The translations under genes and the position numbers were made by a program. From the NCBI RefSeq assembly GCF_003337305.1, contig NZ_QPJO01000004.1, positions 1 through 64,000 on the forward strand: a stretch of 64,000 bases of DNA. Direction: 5' to 3'. Shown here piece after piece: positions 1-8,987 of the stretch. This DNA is from Winogradskyella arenosi. Its GTDB lineage: Bacteria; Bacteroidota; Bacteroidia; Flavobacteriales; Flavobacteriaceae. Each line of letters starts with the position of its first letter. The first letter of the stretch is position 1. The notes beneath the pieces are model-generated. The model saw only the letters and a program-made list of their open reading frames with translations, ran no database searches and had not been told where the DNA came from.

Positions 1-389
1 GAGCCATTTTCTTTTATACGCTGTTTTTTCTTTAGCTCTATCTCTTTTGCTAATGTTTTGGGTAATGACTTTTTTGACATATCGACGCCTGTAATGAGTT
101 CCATATCAGCGATAATGTCTTGTTGGAAGTCTTTTTGAAACTCAAGTTCTTCAATCTTTTCCTTGAGTTTTTTAATTTCATCATTTTTACTCATACCAGT
201 ATTTTGTTGTACTAAGGTACTATATTTTCTAATCCAATAGGAAATAGTTGTTCTAGGAACATCGTATTTTTTGGAAGCAAAGTTTCTGGATACTTGACCG
301 TTTAAGATTTGGTCAACGACGAATAATTTTGTTTCTAAGGTTACTTTTTGGTAGGTTTTTTTTCGCCAGTGTTCATTTTGTGTTTTCAT
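1..389 (-). CDS. IS3-family transposase OrfA (partial, 3' end outside window)
   Basis: This frame is open from the ATG at 389 down to base 1 (129 codons) and continues off the window. It has an N-terminal helix-turn-helix (residues ~20-55, including VSRNFASKKYDVPRTTISYW) followed by a leucine-zipper-like coiled coil (KKLKEKIEELEFQKDFQQDI). This is the layout of IS3 OrfA proteins, which bind the element ends and are normally fused to the DDE OrfB by -1 frameshifting. An A-rich stretch near residues 120-125 could be the slippery site, but the OrfB part is not visible. Confident as transposase OrfA; the subgroup is not determinable here. Confidence 0.8.
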   Translation of the reverse strand, partial: MKTQNEHWRKKTYQKVTLETKLFVVDQILNGQVSRNFASKKYDVPRTTISYWIRKYSTLVQQNTGMSKNDEIKKLKEKIEELEFQKDFQQDIIADMELITGVDMSKKSLPKTLAKEIELKKKQRIKENG

Positions 390-433
390 AAGTGACTATA
401 ATTAAAGGTTTAATTTTTAGTCAACCTATTTCA
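1..433 (-). mobile_element. End of an IS3-family insertion sequence (partial)
   Basis: The minus strand carries an OrfA-type transposase reading frame that runs off the left edge, preceded by a non-coding end of about 44 bp (390-433). Read on the minus strand, this end starts TGAAATAGGTTGACT, consistent with the TG...CA termini of IS3-family elements. The exact outer boundary is inferred, because the other terminus and any target duplication lie outside the window. The end falls exactly at the stop codon of the neighbouring gene, which suggests insertion into that gene. Confidence 0.7.
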
Positions 434-1453
434 GGAAAATTCATGGTTTAAATGATGTAATTGAGCGTCGTCTTTTAGCTCAAGATAAACTCTTGCACTG
501 ATTTGCGCTATAGGCTGTATTAAAAAATCGAGATGAGACAGCGCTGAATCGGATTGCGAAACAGCTTCAATTTCAGTTTTAAAATGTTCTAATTCTTCAT
601 CTGTAGGTTGGTATTTTACATCAATCACTTCATTCAACGGTTTTGGAACTAAAGGCAATCCATCTAATGAAAACGGAACAATTTTTAAGCCTTGGGCTTG
701 GGTTTTGTAATATACCGTTTCAAAAGTACTCGGGTCTATCACCTTAAAATTTCCGAAGTTATTTATGGTGAGATAACGCATCACATCAATCATTGCTAAA
801 CCAAAACCTCGAATCCCTACGGTCATTTCCATCTCGTTTTTAAGCGTCTCCAATTGCGTAATCGGGTAGGAGGTGTCAAAAAGTTGTGGTGTATGATGCT
901 TAGCAACGTGAGATGTCCAGGATTGTAATTGGTCGGATAAGACCGTAGACTGATGCCCTACAGTAAGCACAAGTGCATCGCAAACCCATTGTTGATCGTG
1001 GCCGATAATTTCTAAACGTTCGTCCTTCGGCTTAAGATCTATAATTTCTTCGTTATAACTCTCAAAGGTTTTTAGATTTTCTAATGCTTTTGCAATAGAC
1101 GTGTAACGCGCATTTAAATAATGTCCTATTTTTTGGCGTGGAGGAAACGTATCAGGCGCATAAACCCCTTGATTATAATTACTCCACTCGTGATACGATG
1201 GGAATTCAGGAATTGTACAACCCGCATAAGAGATCGCTTGGCGTTGTTCAATACCCACCAAGGCACGCTCAGTAATGTTAATCCAGTTAGAATCGGGTTG
1301 CGACATATCCCAAACCGTACCTGTTCCCGGACAATGGGTGGCATCAAAAATATGCAAACCGATTTCAAGTTGTTGTTTACTGAGCTCTAAAAGCAGTCGC
1401 TCTAAAGCATAGAGCCCTCGAGGCCCCATTCCTATGATTGCAAGTTGTTTCAT
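431..1453 (-). CDS. FAD/NAD(P)-binding protein, probably C-terminally truncated by the IS
   Basis: The N-terminus KQLAIIGMGPRGLYALERLL is a Rossmann dinucleotide-binding motif (GxGxxG variant GMGPRG) of the FAD-NAD(P)-binding family (NAD_binding_9). A longer frame opens at 1480, but the ATG at 1453 places the Rossmann strand at residue 3 and is preferred; the longer start would lie inside a terminator. The 340-residue product is short for this family, whose members I recall as typically well over 450 residues. Its TGA stop overlaps the first bases of the adjacent IS end, so the natural C-terminus has probably been lost. Enzymatic function and substrate are unknown. It may be a pseudogene in practice. 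Confidence 0.7.
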   Translation of the reverse strand: MKQLAIIGMGPRGLYALERLLLELSKQQLEIGLHIFDATHCPGTGTVWDMSQPDSNWINITERALVGIEQRQAISYAGCTIPEFPSYHEWSNYNQGVYAPDTFPPRQKIGHYLNARYTSIAKALENLKTFESYNEEIIDLKPKDERLEIIGHDQQWVCDALVLTVGHQSTVLSDQLQSWTSHVAKHHTPQLFDTSYPITQLETLKNEMEMTVGIRGFGLAMIDVMRYLTINNFGNFKVIDPSTFETVYYKTQAQGLKIVPFSLDGLPLVPKPLNEVIDVKYQPTDEELEHFKTEIEAVSQSDSALSHLDFLIQPIAQISARVYLELKDDAQLHHLNHEFS

Positions 1454-1469
1454 ACGCTTTAAAATTAAC

Positions 1470-1500
1470 AAAAAAACCACCTCGTTAAAGGTGGTTTTCT
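1470..1500 (-). terminator. Rho-independent terminator of the OMP gene
   Basis: Ten-base arms (1473-1482 and 1489-1498, AAAACCACCT / AGGTGGTTTT) enclose a 6-nt loop, followed on the minus strand by a run of seven T. It lies 19 bp beyond the stop of the outer-membrane gene and just ahead of the next gene's ATG at 1453. The FAD protein therefore either has a promoter within this element or is expressed by readthrough. Confidence 0.8.
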
Positions 1501-1518
1501 ATATATAAATTATTAAGT

Positions 1519-1989
1519 TTAGAATTGGTATCTAATTCCTAAAGCGATATCAAAATCTAGATCATTTCTATAATCGCCAAATCCAAGTTCTGGTCTAAAA
1601 TCTAAAGATAATAATAAAGGAAAATCAAAGCTGTATTCTAGTCCAACATCACCTGCAGCAAAAACAAAGGTCTCATTGTTATCACCATTATCTTCATAAG
1701 ACCCTAAACCACCACCGGCACCCGCGTACCAGTTAAATCCACCGTCAAGATTCCAAACCCATTGGTATAAACCAGCTAATTTAAAACCATCATAATCATC
1801 GGCGCTTCTCCATCCTAAATCAACTTCTAAACGGTTGTTCCCCCCTAAAGCACGTTGGTAAGAGACCTCAGTTCCAAATCCATCACCAGCACCTAAACGT
1901 AGACCAATAGCGTTATCAGCGATTTCTTGAGCGCTAGAAGCTCCAATAAATCCAATTGTAAATAATCCTAATAAAAATAATTTCTTCAT
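1519..1989 (-). CDS. Outer-membrane beta-barrel protein (porin-like fold)
   Basis: This 156-residue protein has a Sec signal peptide (MKKLFLLGLFTIGFIGASSA, cleavage near residue 20). The rest is alternating amphipathic strands with many Gly, Asp and aromatic residues (LRLGAGDGFGTEVSYQRAL, LEVDLGWRSADDYDG), and it ends with ALGIRYQF. A terminal aromatic residue is the classic outer-membrane barrel signal. It probably forms a small eight-stranded barrel. No specific substrate can be assigned. It stands alone, with its own terminator and an inverted repeat in its leader. Confidence 0.75.
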   Translation of the reverse strand: MKKLFLLGLFTIGFIGASSAQEIADNAIGLRLGAGDGFGTEVSYQRALGGNNRLEVDLGWRSADDYDGFKLAGLYQWVWNLDGGFNWYAGAGGGLGSYEDNGDNNETFVFAAGDVGLEYSFDFPLLLSLDFRPELGFGDYRNDLDFDIALGIRYQF

Positions 1990-2016
1990 AATAGTTTTAA
2001 GTTTATATTCATAATT

Positions 2017-2038
2017 TTAGCATCTTGAAATATGCTAA
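2017..2038. promoter_or_regulatory. Inverted repeat upstream of the OMP gene
   Basis: Perfect 7-bp arms TTAGCAT (2017-2023) and ATGCTAA (2032-2038) with an 8-nt spacer lie about 28 bp ahead of the start codon at 1989. It could be an operator or a leader hairpin. There is no T-tract, so a terminator is unlikely. Confidence 0.4.
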
Positions 2039-2129
2039 CCTTCATAAGGCCAAAATTAATTCTTAAAAGGCGCTTTAGCCATTTTTTTAAGATAAAATTA
2101 TAACTCCTTTCAATCGAATATTAACGCTA

Positions 2130-5057
2130 ATGAAAAGTAAAACCCTTCAAGCTCTCAAAAATTTACAAGCTAAATTAAAAGGAGAGCTCTCTTTCAGCAC
2201 TTTAACAAAAGCCCTTTACGCTACAGATGCTTCAGTCTATCGAAAGCTACCTTTAGCCGTGGCTTTACCTAAAGATGAAACGGATCTAAAATTATTGATT
2301 GAGTTTGCAAATACCCATAACACCTCATTAATTCCACGAACGGCGGGAACCTCTTTAGCCGGGCAATGTGTAGGCGAGGGGATTGTTGTGGATGTTTCTA
2401 AATATTTTAGAAATATTATTGCGATAGATAAGGGCGCCAAAACCGTAACCGTACAGCCTGGAGTGGTTAGAGATGAACTTAATCTTTACCTAAAACCTTT
2501 CGGCTTATTTTTTGGCCCCAACACCTCGACCTCAAATCGCTGTATGATTGGAGGTATGGTAGGGAACAACTCATCCGGAACCACATCTATTCAATATGGA
2601 GTTACTCGCGATAAAGTCCGAAGTCTAAAAACCATCTTAAGCGATGGGAGCGAAGCCGAATTTGGCAGCTTAACTAAAGCCAATTTTCAAGAGAAACTAA
2701 AATTAAACAACTTAGAAAGTCATATTTACAAAACTATTTATGACACCTTAGCGCCTGAACCTGTTCAGCAGCAAATAAAAAAGGAATTTCCAAAACCTGA
2801 AATCCACAGAAGAAACACCGGCTATGCCATAGATGCTTTAATCGATAGCGAGATATTCTCAGCTTCTGACCGTTCCTTTAATATGTGTCAACTGCTTTGT
2901 GGAAGTGAAGGAACCTTGGCTTTTACCACGGAGATCACTTTACAGTTAGATCTCTTGCCTCCTGAAAAAAGTGCCATCATTGCCTTACATTTTGATAGTA
3001 TTGCCAACTGTTTAAAATCTGTGGAAACCGTAATGCACCATAATCTCCACACCTGCGAGATGATGGACGCCACCATTCTTAATCTTACCAAACACAATAA
3101 AACTCAACAAGAAAACCGGACTTTTGTTGAAGGCGATCCTGAGGCCATACTTATGTGCGAATTAAAAGCCGAAACAGAAGCGCTTTTAACCCAAGACATC
3201 ACCTTGTTTCTAAGTGCTATAAAACCTTTGAATTTAGCTTATGCCATGCCTGTTTTAACAGGTGAAGCTATAGATAAAGCCATGGAACTCCGAAAGGCTG
3301 GTTTAGGGCTTTTAGGAAATATTATTGGCGACAAAAAAGCGGTGGCCTGTATAGAAGATACAGCGGTAACCCTAGAAGATTTAGAAACCTATATTAATGA
3401 GTTTACCGCCCTTATGGCGTCTTACAACCAAAATGCGGTGTATTATGCCCATGCCGGTGCTGGAGAATTGCATTTACGACCTATACTCGATTTAAAACAA
3501 GCTTCTGATGTTCAGTTATTTCGGAAAATTACCACCGATGTAGCGCATTTGGTTAAAAAATACCAAGGCTCTATGTCTGGAGAACATGGAGACGGTATAG
3601 TGCGGGCAGAATTTATCCCGTTAATGATCGGTGATGAGAACTACAACCTATTAAAACAAATAAAAAGTGCTTTCGATCCTGAAAACATCTTTAATCCTGG
3701 GAAAATTGTAGATGCTTATCCTATGGATGAAAATTTACGCTACACCCCAGATCGCGAAACGCCAGAGATTGAAACGCTCATGGATTTTACGGAATCTCAA
3801 GGTATTTTGCGTGCAGCAGAAAAATGCAACGGTTCTGGGGATTGTAGAAAATTACCAGACTTTGGTGGCGTGATGTGTCCAAGTTATCGCGCCACGAGGA
3901 ATGAAAAAGACACCACAAGAGGACGTGCCAATGCCTTACGGGAAGTTTTAACGAATTCTGAAAAGTCTAACCGATTTAATCACGAAGAATTAAAGGATGT
4001 TTTTGACCTCTGCCTAAGTTGTAAAGCGTGTAAAAGCGAATGCCCAAGTAGTGTAGATATCGCCACATTAAAAGCAGAATTTCAATACCAATACCAGAAG
4101 GAAAATGGGGTGCCGTTACGGACTAAATTGTTCGCCTATAATAATCAAATGAATGCCATAGCGAGTCATGTTCCTAAACTGACTAACTTTATGTTTTCGA
4201 ACAAAATAACAAGTACATTCATTAAGAAAATTGGAGGTATCGCTCCGAATCGAAGCTTGCCTTTAGTTTCAACTAAAAGTTTAAGCAAACACTACAAAAA
4301 ATCTAACAACAAGTTAGTTAATAAAAATTACATTAAAGAAGTTTTTTTATTTAATGATGAATTTACCAATCATTTAGATACTGAAATTGGCGTCGATGCC
4401 TTAACGCTTTTAAAGGCCTTAAATTATAAAGTCACAATGATTTCTCACTCAGAATCAGGTCGTGCTATGCTTTCTAAAGGCCTTGTGAAAGACGCAAAAA
4501 ATAAAGCCAATACCAATGTATCTATTTTTAAATCGCTCATCTCAGTAGACCGCCCTTTATTAGGTATAGAACCGTCAGCGCTATTAACTTTTAAGGACGA
4601 ATATTTAAAACTCGCCGATGATAAAGCTGCTGCAAAATCCATTGCGGAGCACACCTTTCTTATTGAAGAATTTATACAACAAGAAATCGCTTTAGGACAT
4701 ATAACGTCCGCACAATTTACCAAAGCCCCTAAAACCATAAAGTTTCATGGACATTGTCATCAAAAGGCTCTTGCCAATCAAAAATCGAGTTTTGATATTT
4801 TAAACCTTCCAGAGCATTATAAAGTGACCATTATTCCTAGCGGATGTTGTGGTATGGCGGGAAGTTTCGGGTACGAAAAGGAGCATTATGATATCAGCAT
4901 GCAAATAGGGGAGCAAACCTTATTTCCTGCGGTTCGTAAAGCAGCAGAAACGACTTTAATTTCAGCAAACGGAACCAGTTGCAGGCACCAAATTAAGGAT
5001 GGTACCGGACGTGTGGCAAAACACCCCATCACCATTTTAAGAGAAGCTTTACTTTGA
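2130..5057 (+). CDS. FAD-linked / Fe-S dehydrogenase, YdiJ-like (GlcD-GlcF fusion)
   Basis: The 975 residues combine two modules. Residues ~35-540 are a GlcD-type FAD-binding_4 plus FAD oxidase C-terminal domain (PRTAGTSLAGQCVG around 70, GEHGDGIVRAEF around 484). Residues ~560-975 are a GlcF-type iron-sulfur module with Cys groups CNGSGDC (~565) and CLSCKACKSECPS (~627), then CCG-type motifs FHGHCHQKAL (~871) and SGCCGMAGSFG (~904). This layout matches the YdiJ/Dld-II family, which oxidises D-2-hydroxyacids such as D-2-hydroxyglutarate or D-lactate and passes electrons to the respiratory chain. The substrate cannot be read from sequence. It is a single-gene unit whose 3' end overlaps the convergent phosphoesterase gene by 9 bp. 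Confidence 0.88.
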   Translation: MKSKTLQALKNLQAKLKGELSFSTLTKALYATDASVYRKLPLAVALPKDETDLKLLIEFANTHNTSLIPRTAGTSLAGQCVGEGIVVDVSKYFRNIIAIDKGAKTVTVQPGVVRDELNLYLKPFGLFFGPNTSTSNRCMIGGMVGNNSSGTTSIQYGVTRDKVRSLKTILSDGSEAEFGSLTKANFQEKLKLNNLESHIYKTIYDTLAPEPVQQQIKKEFPKPEIHRRNTGYAIDALIDSEIFSASDRSFNMCQLLCGSEGTLAFTTEITLQLDLLPPEKSAIIALHFDSIANCLKSVETVMHHNLHTCEMMDATILNLTKHNKTQQENRTFVEGDPEAILMCELKAETEALLTQDITLFLSAIKPLNLAYAMPVLTGEAIDKAMELRKAGLGLLGNIIGDKKAVACIEDTAVTLEDLETYINEFTALMASYNQNAVYYAHAGAGELHLRPILDLKQASDVQLFRKITTDVAHLVKKYQGSMSGEHGDGIVRAEFIPLMIGDENYNLLKQIKSAFDPENIFNPGKIVDAYPMDENLRYTPDRETPEIETLMDFTESQGILRAAEKCNGSGDCRKLPDFGGVMCPSYRATRNEKDTTRGRANALREVLTNSEKSNRFNHEELKDVFDLCLSCKACKSECPSSVDIATLKAEFQYQYQKENGVPLRTKLFAYNNQMNAIASHVPKLTNFMFSNKITSTFIKKIGGIAPNRSLPLVSTKSLSKHYKKSNNKLVNKNYIKEVFLFNDEFTNHLDTEIGVDALTLLKALNYKVTMISHSESGRAMLSKGLVKDAKNKANTNVSIFKSLISVDRPLLGIEPSALLTFKDEYLKLADDKAAAKSIAEHTFLIEEFIQQEIALGHITSAQFTKAPKTIKFHGHCHQKALANQKSSFDILNLPEHYKVTIIPSGCCGMAGSFGYEKEHYDISMQIGEQTLFPAVRKAAETTLISANGTSCRHQIKDGTGRVAKHPITILREALL

Positions 5058-5963
5058 TTTTTTGGTTTTGGGCTGCTCTACAATGGTTATGGCCGCAATA
5101 AGATCTTGGTTGTTCATTTCTTTAATATCATCATCGCCAAAAAAAGGGGAGAGCTTATCGTTGTTATAACTGTAAATTTTCCAGCGTTTAAATTGATATT
5201 CTAAAGCCGTAAAGTTTTCAACCCAATCCCCAGAGTTTAAATAGGTGGTTTGCCCATATTTATTCTCCTTAATCAGCATTTTAGGTTGGTGAATATGGCC
5301 ACAAACCACATAATCATAGCCATTTTGTATGGCTAAATCACTGGCTACCTCTTCAAAATCATTAATATACTTCACCGCACCTTTGACTCCGTTTTTTATC
5401 TTTTTAGACAGGGAGTAACGCTCTTTTCCAAGCTTTTCTAAACACCAATTAACTAAACCATTCATTATAATTAAAAAGTCATATCCCCAACCACCGAGTT
5501 TAGCGAGCCACTTGGCATTTTGAATAGACATATCAAAAACATCACCATGAAAAAACCAAGCTTTCTTACCGTCTAAGTTTAAAACCAACTTATTTACAAT
5601 AGAAATATTTCCAATTTCAGTATCAGCAAATTTGCGCAACATCTCATCATGGTTTCCGGTTATGTAAACCACATTTACGCCGTTAGCTGCAAAATCCATA
5701 ATTTTCTTTATAACCTTGAGATGGGACTTTGGGAAATACCGTTTTTTAAATTGCCAAATGTCTATAATATCACCATTTAAAATAAGCGTCTTGGGCTCAA
5801 TGCTATTTAAATATGTGAGAAGCTGTTTCGCTTGGCATCCAAAGGTTCCTAAATGCACGTCTGATATCACCGCTATTTCAACTTTTCGTTTTAAATTCAC
5901 AATGTTTGGTTTGAGTGTGTTACAAAGAACTATAATTAAGTTTGTTTTTCTAAAGGCAAGCAA
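5049..5963 (-). CDS. UDP-2,3-diacylglucosamine diphosphatase-like metallophosphoesterase (LpxH-like)
   Basis: This calcineurin-type phosphoesterase has all the metal-site motifs in order: ISDVHLG (DxH), LNGDIIDIW (GDxxD), ITGNHDEML (GNHD), FFHGDVFD and VCGHIHQPK (GHxH). LpxH-family enzymes hydrolyse UDP-diacylglucosamine in lipid A synthesis at the inner membrane. The Bacteroidota homologues are longer than the ~240-residue E. coli enzyme, as here (304). The ATG at 5963 gives a 38-residue N-terminal extension. A GTG at 5900 would give a start much closer to the catalytic strand (283 residues) and is a credible alternative. It is divergent from aroC. Confidence 0.8.
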   Translation of the reverse strand: MLAFRKTNLIIVLCNTLKPNIVNLKRKVEIAVISDVHLGTFGCQAKQLLTYLNSIEPKTLILNGDIIDIWQFKKRYFPKSHLKVIKKIMDFAANGVNVVYITGNHDEMLRKFADTEIGNISIVNKLVLNLDGKKAWFFHGDVFDMSIQNAKWLAKLGGWGYDFLIIMNGLVNWCLEKLGKERYSLSKKIKNGVKGAVKYINDFEEVASDLAIQNGYDYVVCGHIHQPKMLIKENKYGQTTYLNSGDWVENFTALEYQFKRWKIYSYNNDKLSPFFGDDDIKEMNNQDLIAAITIVEQPKTKKSK

Positions 5964-6061
5964 TTAATTAACTATCAGAGAATTGTTATCATTTTGTTAC
6001 GAAAACAGGCCAATTAAAAAAAGACCTTAACATTGAAATAACACCGTAAAAAGGCGACTTC

Positions 6062-6069
6062 TATTTTTG
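6062..6069 (+). promoter_or_regulatory. Candidate -7 promoter element for aroC
   Basis: TATTTTTG matches the Bacteroidota -7 consensus TAnnTTTG and lies 43 bp before the aroC start codon. No TTTG -33 box is found at the usual 19-21 bp spacing (nearest TTG is 26 bp upstream), so this is supported by one element only. Confidence 0.4.
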
Positions 6070-6112
6070 TTTCTGTCTTAGAAGATTTACATTAGCGTAA
6101 AATTTTAATTTA

Positions 6113-7183
6113 ATGGCAGGAAATTCATTCGGAAAGCTATTCAAACTCACCACATTTGGGGAGTCTCATGGCGCAGCAATAGGTGGTGTAATAGACGGTT
6201 GTCCAGCAGGAATAGAACTTGATTTTGAAGCAATTCAGAATGAGTTAAACCGTCGTAAACCCGGACAGTCTAAAATAGTTACCCAACGTAAGGAACCCGA
6301 TACGGTAGAGTTTTATTCGGGAATTTTTGAAGGTGTCACTACCGGAACACCAATTGGGTTCGTAATTCATAACACCAATCAGAAATCTAAAGACTACTCG
6401 CATATTAAAGACGTTTACCGTCCGAGTCATGCCGATTATACTTATGACAAGAAGTATGGTGTAAGAGACTATAGAGGAGGAGGGCGTAGCTCTGCGCGTG
6501 AAACCGCTTCTAGAGTTGTCGCTGGTGCTATTGCCAAACAGTTTATAAGTACAATTGATATCAATGCTTTTACTTCTTCAGTAGGGGATATTTTTATAGA
6601 TAAACCTTATCAAGATTTAGATTTTGACCTTATAGAATCTAATGCTATCCGTTGTCCAGACGAAGCGACAGCTGCTAAAATGATTTCTAAAATTGAAGCC
6701 ATTAAAAAGCAAGGCGATACCATTGGTGGTACCATTACCTGTGTGATTAAAAATGTACCCGTAGGTCTTGGAGAGCCTGTTTTTGATAAATTACATGCCG
6801 AACTCGGTAAAGCGATGCTATCCATAAATGCAGTAAAAGGATTTGAATATGGAAGTGGATTTTGTGGGGCTAAAATGACCGGAAGCGACCACAATGATCT
6901 TTTTAATAGCGACGGTACTACACAAACCAATTTATCAGGTGGTATACAGGGAGGCATTAGCAACGGTATGGACATTTACTTTAGAGTGGCGTTTAAGCCT
7001 GTAGCTACAGTTATACAGAAACAGGAAGCATTAAATAGTCAAGGGGAACTTGTAGAAATGCAAGGTAAAGGTCGACACGATCCTTGTGTTGTTCCTAGAG
7101 CAGTGCCTATTGTAGAGGCTATGGCAGCCATGGTTATTGCCGATCAAATCTTGTTGCGTAGACAAGAGTCTCGCGATTGGTAG
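6113..7183 (+). CDS. aroC: Chorismate synthase
   Basis: AroC converts 5-enolpyruvylshikimate-3-phosphate to chorismate, the last step of the shikimate pathway, using reduced FMN. The 356-residue length and signature blocks are all present: [18 protein letters not shown] near the N-terminus, [17 protein letters not shown] around 115-135, and [18 protein letters not shown] near the C-terminus, with the conserved catalytic His residues (His in GESHG and in GRHDP). It is preceded by a candidate promoter and divergent from the LpxH-like gene. No other aro gene lies in the window. Confidence 0.97.
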   Translation: MAGNSFGKLFKLTTFGESHGAAIGGVIDGCPAGIELDFEAIQNELNRRKPGQSKIVTQRKEPDTVEFYSGIFEGVTTGTPIGFVIHNTNQKSKDYSHIKDVYRPSHADYTYDKKYGVRDYRGGGRSSARETASRVVAGAIAKQFISTIDINAFTSSVGDIFIDKPYQDLDFDLIESNAIRCPDEATAAKMISKIEAIKKQGDTIGGTITCVIKNVPVGLGEPVFDKLHAELGKAMLSINAVKGFEYGSGFCGAKMTGSDHNDLFNSDGTTQTNLSGGIQGGISNGMDIYFRVAFKPVATVIQKQEALNSQGELVEMQGKGRHDPCVVPRAVPIVEAMAAMVIADQILLRRQESRDW

Positions 7184-7260
7184 TTAACCCCTAAACCTAA
7201 TTATAATTGTGAGTAATACCATATATAACGATTGCCACAACAACCCTTAAAAATGAAACA

Positions 7261-7280
7261 ATTCCTGTTTAAAAAGGAAT
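7261..7280 (+). promoter_or_regulatory. Small hairpin just ahead of the symporter start codon
   Basis: ATTCCT (7261-7266) and AGGAAT (7275-7280) are perfect 6-bp arms with an 8-nt loop that end 7 nt before the ATG at 7288. It may shape translation initiation. The short arms mean it could also be chance. Confidence 0.25.
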
Positions 7281-7287
7281 ATAGCGT

Positions 7288-8733
7288 ATGAAAAAATTGG
7301 CATTACACTGGAAGATTATTATCGGAATGGTTCTTGGAATCCTTTGGGCATTACTATCAAGCACCATGGGATGGAGTGCATTTACCATTAATTGGATAGA
7401 CCCCTTCGGTACTATTTTTATTAATCTTTTAAAGTTAATCGCTGTTCCGCTCGTTTTATTTTCAATTATAGGTGGTGTCGCTAATATTGGAGATCCTAAA
7501 AGCTTAGGTCGTATGGGTGGTAAAACCTTAGGGATTTACTTGCTAACCACAATTATGGCTATTTCCTTAGGATTGGTTTTGGTTAATGTTTTTAAGCCTG
7601 GAAAGCTTATTGATGAACAAAGCCGAATAGACAACCGTATTAGCTATGAGATTTGGGCCGACAGTGAAGGTCATGAAATTAAAGACGGTATCAACTACCT
7701 TCAAAAACCTGAATTCTTTGAACGCGCTCAGGAAATTTCAGAATTATCCAAAAGCCAGCTTAAAGAGGCTTCCGTAGCCGATAAGATGGAAACCGTAAAA
7801 TCTCGTAAAGAAACCACGCCACTACAGCCTTTAATTGATATTGTACCAAGCAACTTTTTTCATTCCTTATCAAATAATGGATTAATGCTGCAAATTATAT
7901 TTTTCGCCATCTTCTTTGGCGTTTGTCTATTATTTATCCCGACCGAGCAATCGCTTCCTGTTTTAAACTTAGTGAACGGGGTTAATGAAGTTTTCCTTAA
8001 AATGGTAGATATCGTTATGCAAGGAGCACCGTTTTTTGTTTTTGCTTTGTTAGCAGGTGTTGTAAGTAAAATGGCCGGTGATGATATCGGTAAAGTTGTA
8101 GAAATCTTTAAAGGGTTAAGTTGGTACTCACTAACCGTTTTATTAGGCTTATTACTAATGATATTTGTAATCTATCCCTTAATTCTAAAACTCTTTGTTA
8201 AAAAAGTTCCTTACAAAGGCTTCTTTAAAGCTATGAGTCCTGCGCAGACTTTAGCTTTTTCAACATCGAGTAGTGCGGCTACACTTCCTGTAACCATGGA
8301 GTGTGTTGAAGAGAATTTAGGCGTCAATAAAAAAATTAGCAGTTTTGTGCTTCCTATTGGAGCCACTGTAAATATGGATGGAACGAGCTTATACCAAGCT
8401 GTTGCTGTGATCTTTTTAGCTCAAATGCACATGATTGATCTTACCATTGGGCAACAAGTTACCGTGGTACTGACCGCTACTTTAGCTTCTGTAGGATCTG
8501 CAGCCGTACCAAGTGCCGGACTCGTTATGCTTATTATTGTATTGAGTTCTGTAGGTTTAAATCCGGCTTGGATTGCCATCATCTTTCCTGTAGATCGTAT
8601 TTTAGATATGTTTAGAACGGTGGTTAACGTCACAGGTGATGCTACCGTATGTTCTATAATTGCCGATGGTGAAGACATGCTGGATTATCACGATCAAAGC
8701 AATCCTACCGAAACTTTTGACTTAGATTCTTAG
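7288..8733 (+). CDS. Dicarboxylate/amino acid:cation symporter (DAACS family)
   Basis: This 481-residue inner-membrane protein has eight or so hydrophobic segments and the two family hallmarks: the Ser-rich re-entrant hairpin FSTSSSAATLPVT and the motif GATVNMDGTSLYQAVAVIF, which form the substrate and cation site in GltPh-like transporters. A hydrophilic insertion at ~110-180, rich in charged residues, is a periplasmic loop of the kind seen in Bacteroidota homologues. It imports glutamate, aspartate or C4-dicarboxylates with Na+ or H+; the preference is not readable. It appears to be monocistronic. Confidence 0.92.
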   Translation: MKKLALHWKIIIGMVLGILWALLSSTMGWSAFTINWIDPFGTIFINLLKLIAVPLVLFSIIGGVANIGDPKSLGRMGGKTLGIYLLTTIMAISLGLVLVNVFKPGKLIDEQSRIDNRISYEIWADSEGHEIKDGINYLQKPEFFERAQEISELSKSQLKEASVADKMETVKSRKETTPLQPLIDIVPSNFFHSLSNNGLMLQIIFFAIFFGVCLLFIPTEQSLPVLNLVNGVNEVFLKMVDIVMQGAPFFVFALLAGVVSKMAGDDIGKVVEIFKGLSWYSLTVLLGLLLMIFVIYPLILKLFVKKVPYKGFFKAMSPAQTLAFSTSSSAATLPVTMECVEENLGVNKKISSFVLPIGATVNMDGTSLYQAVAVIFLAQMHMIDLTIGQQVTVVLTATLASVGSAAVPSAGLVMLIIVLSSVGLNPAWIAIIFPVDRILDMFRTVVNVTGDATVCSIIADGEDMLDYHDQSNPTETFDLDS

Positions 8734-8831
8734 AGAACAATCTTTATGGTTTCAAATTATTTTTTAACTTTAAGAAAAATAATAAAATCGAGCTTTAGCT
8801 TGAACCAGAAAGATTAGTGGAAGTTAATGTA

Positions 8832-8987
8832 ATGTCATCAGAAGGATCTACCTACAATAATAAAGTGTATAAAAACAAAATAAAAGTAGAGGAGAAGGTT
8901 ATAAGCATTGTAGCGCATAAAGTATTTGACAGGCTTCAGACTTTTGACAGATGCACACGTTTACATAAAACGATAGAAAATGCCTAA
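8832..8987 (+). CDS. Possible small ORF or gene remnant (51 codons)
   Basis: An ATG-initiated frame of 51 codons rich in Lys, Val and Glu fills the gap between the symporter and the rhodanese gene. The same frame is open upstream of the ATG (LEPERLVEVNV), so this looks more like the degraded tail of a larger gene than a designed small protein. Its stop overlaps the rhodanese start region by 8 bp. I recognise no homologue, and non-coding is a fair alternative. Confidence 0.2.
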   Translation: MSSEGSTYNNKVYKNKIKVEEKVISIVAHKVFDRLQTFDRCTRLHKTIENA

